Part shown: piece after piece, positions 1 to 6,015 of the stretch
How the letters are laid out: the number at the start of each line of letters is the position of its first letter
How positions within the stretch are numbered: the first letter of the stretch is position 1
Position numbers and translations under genes: made by a program
Source of the DNA: Phycisphaerae bacterium
Lineage (GTDB): Bacteria > Planctomycetota > Phycisphaerae > Phycisphaerales > SM1A02
Assembly: GCA_002684755.1 (NCBI GenBank)
Contig: NYVS01000061.1
Location: 58,119-67,075 of the forward strand
DNA: 8,957 bases
Direction of reading: 5' to 3'
The notes under the pieces: generated by a model
The model's database searches: none
Told to the model about the DNA's origin: nothing
Seen by the model: only the letters and a program-made list of their open reading frames with translations

Positions 1-918
1 CGCCCAAGGAAGCAATCCGAACGCCGAGCCCAGGAATCGAATCGGCGCGATTCGCCGATTCGGAACCGGCAGCCCCATCGCCTTCGAGATCCGTCCGGTC
101 AACAGGCGAAGCCAGATGATCTCGGCCGCTCCCAACGGCTTCGGAGGTTCGGCGGCACCTTCGAAACTCGAGTTCGAACGCTCGAACTGCTCGTCTTCGA
201 ACTCGGGAAGTTCAAGGTGCCGACGAATTCGAGCCATGACGCCTTGAGGATCGGCTCGAACCTCGTCAAGCCGGACGAGCATCACCGAATCCGGCCAACC
301 GGCGACGGCCCGCATCGCTTCCTGAAGCGTACGGCGACACACCAGACTGGCGAGCATCGGATGATAGAGACGGTGGAATCGATCGCGAATCTCAGGTGCT
401 TTTCGATCGCCCTGGTGCTTGTAGGATCGAAGGAACGCTTCGCGTTCCCGAACCATCACCAACACCCTGGCGTCCGGCATCGCATCGAAGATGCGAACCA
501 GATGCTGGAGGTGATGCGGTGTCTTCTCGACCCATATCCCACGTCCGGAATGCCGCGCGATGGCCTCCCCGATCGACGTGAACACGGTCACCGGATCCAC
601 GCCGGGTGAAAGTCCTCGAACCGCCGTCGCCGCCGCCGCCGCGATGTCCCGGCCATCTTCGGACAGCCCGCCCGGTTCTCCGCGGGGCATCAGGGCCTTC
701 TTTTCCAGAAGCGACGCCACCCGTTCCAGGCCGGCTTCATCGAGCCCGCCGGACGCATCAGGTGCCACCCATCCGCGGCCCCAGAAGAGCGATTCACCGT
801 AGGCCGCGACCCGCGGATCCGCATTGAGGGCCCGCATCATGGCGGTGGTTCCACCGCGCGGCATGCCCATCACGAGGCGTGGCGAATCCGAGATTGTCGA
901 GACCGGAATCTCAGTCAT
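1..918 (-). CDS. PAPS-dependent sulfotransferase family protein (partial, C-terminus beyond left edge)
   Basis: Seen: 306 codons are open from ATG at 918 to the window edge with no stop. The N-terminus carries a sulfotransferase 5'-phosphosulfate loop, GMPRGGTT (residues 18-25). This is followed by WVEKTPHH (129-136), the usual KTP element, and by VLVMVRE...FLRSY (152-166), where R157 and S165 fit the 3'-phosphate-binding motif. The family transfers sulfate from PAPS to a carbohydrate, lipid or protein hydroxyl or amine; the acceptor cannot be told from the sequence. A run of alanines (about 95-99) is encoded by GCG-type triplets. There is no signal peptide, so the enzyme is probably cytosolic. 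The start is supported by AGGA ten nt upstream, which overlaps the stop of the preceding SRAP gene. Seven nt separate the two genes, so translational coupling is likely. Confident for the superfamily, not for the substrate. Confidence 0.87.
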   Translation of the reverse strand, partial: MTEIPVSTISDSPRLVMGMPRGGTTAMMRALNADPRVAAYGESLFWGRGWVAPDASGGLDEAGLERVASLLEKKALMPRGEPGGLSEDGRDIAAAAATAVRGLSPGVDPVTVFTSIGEAIARHSGRGIWVEKTPHHLQHLVRIFDAMPDARVLVMVREREAFLRSYKHQGDRKAPEIRDRFHRLYHPMLASLVCRRTLQEAMRAVAGWPDSVMLVRLDEVRADPQGVMARIRRHLELPEFEDEQFERSNSSFEGAAEPPKPLGAAEIIWLRLLTGRISKAMGLPVPNRRIAPIRFLGSAFGLLPWA

Positions 919-925
919 CGATGCA

Positions 926-1657
926 TCATCCTGAGTCGGGATCATCGGAGCAACCGAGCGGCCCGAAAAGACCATCATCTCGTACCGGGGGATCCAGGAG
1001 ATCGGGGCCGTCATGGCGGACGTCGTTGACGCGATCACCGACCGGGCGGATCGTCAGGAGATCGACGGGCGCCGGATTCAGAAGCCGCGTCAGTCTTGTT
1101 TCGGCTTCGATGTCTTCATCGTCTTCAGCACGATGCTCGAGCCACTCCACCACGTTCGCCGCGTCCAGAAGCACCGGCATCCGATCGTGGATTCCCGCGA
1201 TCGTGGGATTCGCCTCGGTGGTGAGAATCGCGAATCCCGGCGCCGATCCGCCGCGCTCGAGGATTCCTGCGAAGCACATCAGCGCCTCGTCACCGCGGCC
1301 GATCGCGAACGGTTCACGCCGTCGCCCGGATCGACGCCACTCGTAGAAGACCCGGGCGGGCACCACGCATCGCGACGTCCGGGCTGCGGACCGGAACGCG
1401 GGTTTCTCGAAGACGGTCTCCGCGCGGGCGTTGATCAAAGGCCGTCCCGGATCTTCGTCATGCCGCCATGGCGGCACGATCCCCCACCGCGCCAGATCGA
1501 GCCGTGGGCTTCCTCCCGGAGACGCCACCATGATCGGTGCCACGAGGGACGGTGCGATGTTCCACCTCGCCGTGAAGGCACCCTCCGTGCCGTCGAGGCA
1601 TCCCATCAGTTCGGCCAGTTCGGCGCCCCCCAGGTCGAGGGCGTATCGTCCACACAT
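926..1657 (-). CDS. SOS response-associated peptidase (SRAP) / HMCES-YedK family abasic-site crosslinking protein
   Basis: Seen: 243 residues beginning MCGRYALDL, so Cys2 becomes the N-terminal residue after Met removal. Family landmarks follow in order: WNIAPS (32-37), RWGIVPPW (57-64), NARAET with N76, CVVPARVFYEW with E106 (97-107), and GIHDRMPV with H157 (155-162). The set Cys2, Asn76, Glu106 and His157 matches the YedK/HMCES active site (C2, N75, E105, H160 in E. coli YedK). Known: the family forms a thiazolidine crosslink with abasic sites in single-stranded DNA and can self-release. The open frame extends upstream to 1762, but 1657 is clearly the start: it places the catalytic cysteine at position 2 and has GGAG six nt upstream. 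The C-terminal 25 or so residues are acidic and probably disordered. It is divergent from the methyltransferase gene and directly upstream of the sulfotransferase gene. No obvious LexA box was recognised. Confidence 0.95.
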   Translation of the reverse strand: MCGRYALDLGGAELAELMGCLDGTEGAFTARWNIAPSLVAPIMVASPGGSPRLDLARWGIVPPWRHDEDPGRPLINARAETVFEKPAFRSAARTSRCVVPARVFYEWRRSGRRREPFAIGRGDEALMCFAGILERGGSAPGFAILTTEANPTIAGIHDRMPVLLDAANVVEWLEHRAEDDEDIEAETRLTRLLNPAPVDLLTIRPVGDRVNDVRHDGPDLLDPPVRDDGLFGPLGCSDDPDSG

Positions 1658-1663
1658 GCAGCA

Positions 1664-1667
1664 CTCC
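1664..1667 (-). promoter_or_regulatory. Ribosome binding site fixing the SRAP start
   Basis: GGAG on the minus strand lies six nt before the ATG at 1657. It supports that start over the longer open frame, which would bury the catalytic cysteine. Confidence 0.7.
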
Positions 1668-1670
1668 GTA

Positions 1671-1703
1671 CGAGATCTCGAATCGACCGAGGTTTCGAAA
1701 ACC
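1671..1703. promoter_or_regulatory. Two small inverted repeats in the divergent SRAP/methyltransferase spacer
   Basis: The 103-nt spacer holds a perfect 10-bp palindrome, CGAGATCTCG (1671-1680), and an inverted repeat GGTTT-CGA-AAACC (1691-1703). Their position between divergent starts would suit an operator. Palindromes this short also occur by chance in GC-rich DNA rich in TCGA words. No convincing -35/-10 pair was found on either strand. Confidence 0.22.
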
Positions 1704-1760
1704 AATACCGTGATCGAATCGAACGGCACTGTCCAGCCTTCCCTTCGATGGAGTCCACAC

Positions 1761-3401
1761 ATGCCCCTTCAATCCGCCCGAGTCCGGCTGATGTCGCTGA
1801 TCACCCCGGCCGTGCTGCTCTTCGGGCTGCCGTTCGGGCCCCCTGCCGCCATCGCCGCCCCTCCGGGCGTCCCCGCGGTGGAGACCGCACCGCCGACCGA
1901 GACGCCGACGACCCCGACGACGAGCCCCGAAGCCGCCGCACCGGACCGGCCTGCGCCGGAGGCCGAGGCGGTGGCGATGTTCGATCTGCGACGCCTTCCG
2001 GCCGACGCGATCGAGTCATCCGGGATCGCCCCCGCCGAGATCGTCCTGTTCCTGCTCGCCGAGGCGGCGGGTCGGGACGGGATCGTCGAACGACATCGAG
2101 ACTGGATCGTCGCCCGGGGAACGCCGACGGCCATCGACGCGGTACGAAGAGCGCATGGCGAACTGGTCGGCGCCGCCGTCACACCCGCACGGGTTCGGGC
2201 GATCGTGCTCGAGATCGACCGGTCACATCAGGACGCGAAGGAGATCCTCGAACTGCTCGCATCCGGCCCGGTCTCGTCGGAGGCCCTCGCCGGACTCGAA
2301 TCCTCGCCCGCCGTCGTGGTGCTCGATCGTCCGAGTTTCGAGGATCCCACCGAATCGGCGGAGATGCCGCCCCTGAGGAAGTCGACCGACCGGGCGTTCG
2401 AACTCACGGTGGTGCTTCCGAGCGTCGAGCCCGGAGCGGACCGGTACCTGGTCACGTTCGAACGCGCCCGGGAGCGCACGCTGGGCCGTCGCCGTGACCG
2501 CAGCGGAGAACGTTTCGAGCTCGAGGTGCCGATCACCACCGAGGCGTTCACCCCGGTCCTCGCCGACCCGTTCGCGGAGGCGGAGGTTCGAGAACTGGAC
2601 GGCGGTCGCCGCCGGGTTCCGCTCGATCCACCGAGCAATCCGGACGACGCGGTCGCGGTGCTGCTCCGACTCGAACCGCTCGACGCCGCGGAGGCCGGGA
2701 CCCGCGGGCCGGTCTACCGACCGATGAAGGCCACCCGCGACGGCATCGGCGTCGCCTACTTCGATCGGGAGATCGCGCAGGTCATGGGGCACTTCGCCGC
2801 CGGCTGGCTCGAACGCCCGGAACGCGAACGCGAGGAACGCACGGATCTTCTCGTCGACATGCTCGGTCTCCGGCCGGGCATGGCGGTGGCCGACATCGGC
2901 GCCGGCTCCGGATACTTCACGCGTCGAATGTCCCCCCGCGTCGGCCCCACCGGAACGATCTACGCGACCGACATCCAGCCGGAGATGCTCCAGATCCTCG
3001 GTGATGGACTCCGACGGGAAGGGATCGACAACGTCGAACCGGTGCTGGGCCGGATCGACGACGCCGGACTCGCGCCGGAGTCGGTCGACCTGATCCTGCT
3101 CGTCGACGTCTACCACGAGTTCGATCACCCCTGGGAGATGTCGCGGTCGATGCATCGCGCTCTCCGCCCGGGCGGCCGGGTCGCGCTCGTCGAGTACCGC
3201 GCGGGTGATCCCGTCGTGCCGATCAAACCACTGCACACGATGACCGAGGATCAGGCTCGACTCGAATACGAAGCGGCGGGATTCCGCCTCGTCGAAAGCA
3301 GGGTCGACGGACTGCCGTGGCAACGACTGATGTTGTTCGAGAAACGCCCCGACGCGCCGGCCGAAGCCACGAAGTCGCCGGAGGCCTCCGACACGCCCTG
3401 A
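1761..3401 (+). CDS. Exported class I SAM-dependent methyltransferase with large N-terminal extension
   Basis: Seen: 546 residues. A signal peptide (1 to about 33, ending AIAA) is followed by a Pro/Thr-rich linker (about 34-70). Next comes an uncharacterised region (about 72-325) that opens with FDLRRLP (74-80) and includes DWIVARGTP (114-122). The methyltransferase domain covers about 333-530. It holds motif I VADIGAGSGYF (376-386), acidic D404 of ATDIQPEM ending strand 2, and VDLILLVDVYHEF (442-454), followed by RPGGRVALVEY. The C-terminal tail is Ala/Glu/Pro-rich. The segment WLERPERE before motif I is typical of a methyltransferase group I know mainly from planctomycetes and other environmental bacteria. 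The substrate is unknown. The start at 1761 is chosen because TGGAG lies seven nt upstream and a signal peptide follows at once; in-frame ATGs at 1431 and 1656 would overlap SRAP. If it acts outside the cytoplasm, its SAM source is unexplained. It converges on the kinase gene with a 19-nt gap. Confidence 0.88.
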   Translation: MPLQSARVRLMSLITPAVLLFGLPFGPPAAIAAPPGVPAVETAPPTETPTTPTTSPEAAAPDRPAPEAEAVAMFDLRRLPADAIESSGIAPAEIVLFLLAEAAGRDGIVERHRDWIVARGTPTAIDAVRRAHGELVGAAVTPARVRAIVLEIDRSHQDAKEILELLASGPVSSEALAGLESSPAVVVLDRPSFEDPTESAEMPPLRKSTDRAFELTVVLPSVEPGADRYLVTFERARERTLGRRRDRSGERFELEVPITTEAFTPVLADPFAEAEVRELDGGRRRVPLDPPSNPDDAVAVLLRLEPLDAAEAGTRGPVYRPMKATRDGIGVAYFDREIAQVMGHFAAGWLERPEREREERTDLLVDMLGLRPGMAVADIGAGSGYFTRRMSPRVGPTGTIYATDIQPEMLQILGDGLRREGIDNVEPVLGRIDDAGLAPESVDLILLVDVYHEFDHPWEMSRSMHRALRPGGRVALVEYRAGDPVVPIKPLHTMTEDQARLEYEAAGFRLVESRVDGLPWQRLMLFEKRPDAPAEATKSPEASDTP

Positions 3402-3420
3402 GCGTCGCCCGGAAGGCCGC

Positions 3421-5637
3421 TCACCGCATGATCAGCTGATCGATCGCGGTCATGAGTTCGTCGAGGCCGAACGGCTTTCGCAGGAGCTTCACTGATTCCC
3501 AGTCCGGCGCCTCGAACTCGTTGTTGCCGGTGATGAAGACCACCGGGACGTCGTCGCCGCGTTCCTCGCGGATTCTCGCCGCGATCACGTCCCCCGTCTC
3601 GCCGGGAAGATTGACGTCGAGGACGAGCACCGTCGGCGTCCAGGACTCCGAGATCTTCAGGGCCGTGGCCGCATCGGCGGCATCACGCACCTCGAAGCCT
3701 CCCACGGTCATCGCCTCGAGCAGCATCGGGCGGAGCAACGGGTGATCCTCCGCGAGCAGCACGCGACTCGCGGATCGATCCGCGGCGGACGCATCACCAC
3801 CGGTCGCGTTCTGAACCGCGGACGTCTCCACCTCCGGCAGCACGAGCGACACGACGGTCCCGGTGCCGGGAGTCGATTCGATCTCCAGGACACCCTTGCA
3901 ACCGTCGACGAAGTTCTTGACCATCGCGAGTCCCAGGCCGTTCCCGGATCGTCCCTTCGTGGTGTAGAACGGCTCGATCGCTCGGAGCCGGACCTCCTCG
4001 TCCATGCCCGCCCCGTCGTCTCGAACCGCGATCACGATCCGGGACGGATGGTCATCGCCTGCCGGCGTCCGGTCGACCGATACGTCGATCCTGCCGGAAT
4101 CGGAGACCGCGTCACGCGCGTTGACGACGAGATTCAGCACCGCCTGCTGGAATTGATTCCCGTCCGCGAGGATCCGATGGTCGCCCGCCTCGAAGTGCTC
4201 GCCGATCGAGACGCTCGCGGGAACCGCGGGCCGGACCAGCGCCAGGGTCTCGTGGCAGATCTTCGTGACGTCGATGACGCTTCGGCGGATCCGCGTGGGA
4301 CTGCCGAGCATCATCATGTTCTGGGTCAGCGAACGACCCCGGGTCACCGCGGCTTGAATGACGTCCAGCGACTCCGTGACCTTCCGAGGCACCTCGGTCT
4401 CGAGACTCGCAAGCGAGGCATGACCGCGAATGGCCGCGAGCACGTTGTTCAGATCGTGGGCGAACCCGCCCGCGATCGCACCCAGCGCCTCGGTCTTCTG
4501 GGTGGCGAGAAGCGTCTCCTCCATCGCCCGTCTTCGGGAGATGTCCGAGACCACGCCGACCACGCGTCGTGCGCCGCCCTCTTCGCTCGACTCGAAGACC
4601 CGCCCATGCTCGCTCACCCAGCGCTCGCGTCCGTCCTCGCCGTTCAATCGATATTCGACGGTGAACGCATCGGCCTGTCCGGAGCGGATCGACGCCCAGC
4701 GATCCTCGACGCCCTGTCGATCCTCCGGATGGAGTGACGCGCGATCGGGTGGCGTTCGTTTCGCATCCGCCCCGAGGATCGACGTCGTCCGCGCCGACAC
4801 CGTCGACGCTTCAAGCCGACCGTCGGCGGAAAGGGTGTAGTCCCACGCGCCCGCGTCGATCGCGTCGAGGGCGAGTGAAAGACGTTCCTCGCCTTCCCGG
4901 GCCGCCCGTTCGCTCGCCTTCCGGGCGGAGATGTCCCGGATGAAACCACTGAAGGAAAGACCGGAGGCGGTCGGGATGGGATTGATGGAGAGTTCGACGG
5001 GAAATCGGCGACCGTTCCGGTCCTGCGCCTCGATCTCGATCCGGGTCCCCAGCACGGGGCCTTCGCCCGTCTCGACGAAACGCGCCATGCCGCGATTGTG
5101 AGCCTCGACGTATTCGGTCGGAATGATCGTGTCGGTCAGCCGCCTGCCGACCGCCTCCTCCCGAGACCAGCCGAACAGCTGCTCCGCCCCCGTGTTCCAG
5201 ACGACGATCCGACTGTCCGGATCGCAGGTGACCACCGCATCGAGCGCCGTATCGACCAGAAGCCGGATCTGCTGGTCACGTGCATCCGCGGTGTCCATCG
5301 CGGCCCGCTCCGCCGTGACGTCGATGCCGACGCCACTGGCGCCGATGACCCGGCCGTCCGCGTCGCACCGGGGCCCGATGCTGACCCGATAGACGCTTCC
5401 GTCCACCTGCTGTTCGAACGCGACGCTCCCCCCGTCGAGCACGCCCTGGATCACATCCTGCAGACGACCATCCGACTCGAGGACGTCGACGAGACATTTC
5501 TCTCCGGGTTCGGAGGCACCGACACCACCTCCGGACGCGGACCCGACGAGCCGACCTTCGAGGTCGGTCTCCCAGACCACGAGTGGAAGACGTGAGATCG
5601 CGTCTCGCGAGACTTCAAGTCGATCGTTCTGGTGCAT
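3421..5637 (-). CDS. Soluble multi-PAS hybrid sensor histidine kinase with C-terminal receiver
   Basis: Seen: 738 residues with no membrane segment. The domains are PAS1 (about 10-110, degenerate), PAS2 (about 125-240, with IVVWNTGAEQLFGWS), PAS3 (about 250-372, ending VVGVVSDISRRR), HisKA (about 380-450), HATPase_c (about 490-605) and REC (about 622-736). Phosphoacceptor H394 lies in GGFAHDLNNV. The ATPase carries N506 (NARDAV), DDGAGM (G1, D541) and GNGLGL (565-570). The receiver has acidic E630/D631, phosphoacceptor D674 (VLDVNLPG) and K721 (LLRKPFG), so kinase and receiver both look intact. Known: such proteins autophosphorylate and pass phosphate to their own REC, then usually to an HPt protein. 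No HPt or output regulator lies in the window. ATG 5637 is preferred over in-frame ATG 5643 because the AAAGGG element abuts the latter and is six nt from the former. It lies downstream of a tiny membrane-protein gene on the same strand. Confidence 0.93.
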   Translation of the reverse strand: MHQNDRLEVSRDAISRLPLVVWETDLEGRLVGSASGGGVGASEPGEKCLVDVLESDGRLQDVIQGVLDGGSVAFEQQVDGSVYRVSIGPRCDADGRVIGASGVGIDVTAERAAMDTADARDQQIRLLVDTALDAVVTCDPDSRIVVWNTGAEQLFGWSREEAVGRRLTDTIIPTEYVEAHNRGMARFVETGEGPVLGTRIEIEAQDRNGRRFPVELSINPIPTASGLSFSGFIRDISARKASERAAREGEERLSLALDAIDAGAWDYTLSADGRLEASTVSARTTSILGADAKRTPPDRASLHPEDRQGVEDRWASIRSGQADAFTVEYRLNGEDGRERWVSEHGRVFESSEEGGARRVVGVVSDISRRRAMEETLLATQKTEALGAIAGGFAHDLNNVLAAIRGHASLASLETEVPRKVTESLDVIQAAVTRGRSLTQNMMMLGSPTRIRRSVIDVTKICHETLALVRPAVPASVSIGEHFEAGDHRILADGNQFQQAVLNLVVNARDAVSDSGRIDVSVDRTPAGDDHPSRIVIAVRDDGAGMDEEVRLRAIEPFYTTKGRSGNGLGLAMVKNFVDGCKGVLEIESTPGTGTVVSLVLPEVETSAVQNATGGDASAADRSASRVLLAEDHPLLRPMLLEAMTVGGFEVRDAADAATALKISESWTPTVLVLDVNLPGETGDVIAARIREERGDDVPVVFITGNNEFEAPDWESVKLLRKPFGLDELMTAIDQLIMR

Positions 5638-5643
5638 CGACAT

Positions 5644-5649
5644 CCCTTT
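5644..5649 (-). promoter_or_regulatory. Putative ribosome binding site deciding the kinase start
   Basis: AAAGGG on the minus strand directly touches ATG 5643 but sits six nt from ATG 5637, so it favours the latter. It is a weak match to the anti-Shine-Dalgarno sequence. Confidence 0.4.
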
Positions 5650-5694
5650 CGCAGGCCGACGCTCGATCCGGTGAACCGAGGCCGGCGTACGGGC

Positions 5695-5799
5695 TCAATG
5701 CTCTTCGCGGACCTTGGGCTCGCTGAAGATCGCGAAGATCACGCCGAGTGCGACCGCGAGGGTCGAGATCACCACGAACATTCCCAGAACGTATCCCAT
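5695..5799 (-). CDS. Small single-span membrane protein (34 aa)
   Basis: Seen: ATG at 5799, stop at 5695-5697, 34 codons. Residues about 3-25 form one continuous hydrophobic stretch (YVLGMFVVIS, then TLAVALGVIFAIF). A short polar, charged tail SEPKVREEH follows. AAGGAG lies eight nt upstream of the ATG, the best ribosome binding site in the window. No family is recognised. The protein is too short for most gene finders, and a longer open frame starting at 5964 runs through the tRNA and is not real. It sits between tRNA-Leu and the soluble hybrid kinase, with 57 nt to the kinase start, so co-transcription is likely. The strong binding site, hydrophobic core and charged tail all argue for a genuine gene. 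Its function, including any link to the kinase, is unknown. Confidence 0.68.
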   Translation of the reverse strand: MGYVLGMFVVISTLAVALGVIFAIFSEPKVREEH

Positions 5800-5807
5800 T
5801 GCCTTGA

Positions 5808-5813
5808 CTCCTT
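5808..5813 (-). promoter_or_regulatory. Strong ribosome binding site of the 34-aa gene
   Basis: AAGGAG lies eight nt before ATG 5799. It is the main evidence that the short frame is translated, and that translation begins there and not inside the tRNA. Confidence 0.7.
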
Positions 5814-5827
5814 CGGCCCGAGGGCCG
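5814..5827 (-). other. GC hairpin abutting the ribosome binding site of the 34-aa gene
   Basis: CGGCCCTCGGGCCG on the minus strand is self-complementary and would fold as a five-bp GC stem with a CTCG tetraloop. It ends exactly where AAGGAG begins. No T-run follows, so it is not a standard intrinsic terminator. It could be a processing or stability element between the tRNA and the small gene, or could limit ribosome access. The effect is inferred. Confidence 0.4.
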
Positions 5828-5869
5828 CGATTCGAGGAACTCGACCTCCGACATCCGGGAGATCGCCAA

Positions 5870-5953
5870 TACCGAAGGTGGGACTCGAACCCACACTCCC
5901 TTGCGGGAAACGGATTTTGAATCCGTCGCGTCTGCCAATTCCGCCACTCCGGC
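5870..5953 (-). tRNA. tRNA-Leu (anticodon CAA)
   Basis: The 84-nt minus-strand gene folds as a class II tRNA. The acceptor arm is GCCGGAG with CTTCGGT (G1-U72 and G5-U68 wobbles) and the discriminator base is A73. The anticodon stem ACGGA/TCCGT holds the loop TTCAAAA, giving anticodon CAA, which reads UUG. A long variable arm has a CCC-GCAA-GGG stem, and the T arm is GTGGG-TTCGAGT-CCCAC. The 3' CCA is not encoded (TTGG follows A73), so CCA must be added by nucleotidyltransferase. It lies between the transporter gene (62 nt upstream) and the 34-aa gene (70 nt downstream), all on one strand. Confidence 0.96.
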
Positions 5954-5962
5954 GCCGCCGTC

Positions 5963-5968
5963 ATTCTA
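5963..5968 (-). promoter_or_regulatory. Possible -10 element of tRNA-Leu
   Basis: TAGAAT matches the sigma-70 -10 consensus at five of six bases and would start transcription a few nt before the tRNA 5' end. No good -35 is seen at 17 nt; that position falls in a GC-rich inverted repeat. Confidence 0.3.
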
Positions 5969-5980
5969 ATCGGTTCGACA

Positions 5981-6005
5981 CGCGTTCGGCCGCCGAAAGA
6001 ACGCG
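5981..6005 (-). terminator. GC-rich stem-loop after the transporter gene
   Basis: CGCGTTC and GAACGCG form perfect seven-bp arms around an 11-nt loop. The loop can itself pair partly as TCGG-CGG-CCGA. The structure begins 10 nt after the transporter stop codon. No T-run follows, so intrinsic termination is uncertain. It may separate the transporter transcript from the tRNA, or protect a 3' end. Confidence 0.35.
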
Positions 6006-6015
6006 ATCGGACGCA

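Noticed and set aside
165..215. Dense CGAAC/CTCGA words that look like a short repeat or operator cluster, including AACTCGAGTT
   Set aside because: They lie inside the sulfotransferase and encode a Ser/Glu/Phe-rich stretch; there is no regular spacing or unit length.
606..645. GCC/CGC triplet run that resembles a microsatellite
   Set aside because: It encodes five consecutive alanines in the sulfotransferase in the expected frame and is short.
1656..1760. A longer methyltransferase start at ATG 1656 or 1431
   Set aside because: It would overlap SRAP and bury the signal peptide; ATG 1761 has its own TGGAG and a proper export signal.
1013..2497. A 494-codon plus-strand frame
   Set aside because: It overlaps SRAP in antisense and the methyltransferase in another frame, and its product is Arg-rich with no recognisable domain.
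2223..3323. A 366-codon minus-strand frame
   Set aside because: It is antisense to the methyltransferase, whose catalytic motifs are unmistakable on the plus strand, and it shows no motifs of its own.
3383..3413. GGCCT...AGGCC inverted repeat across the convergent gene ends as a bidirectional terminator
   Set aside because: The arms are only five bp, the loop is about 20 nt, one arm lies within the methyltransferase gene, and there is no T-run on either side.
3742..4737. A 331-codon plus-strand frame opposite the kinase
   Set aside because: It is antisense to conserved HisKA, ATPase and receiver sequence and has no features of its own.
5695..5964. An 89-codon frame starting inside and before the tRNA, and a related 110-codon frame at 5615-5947
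   Set aside because: Their N-terminal parts are translations of the tRNA-Leu sequence, a common annotation artefact. Only the last 34 codons of the first, with their own ribosome binding site, are supported.
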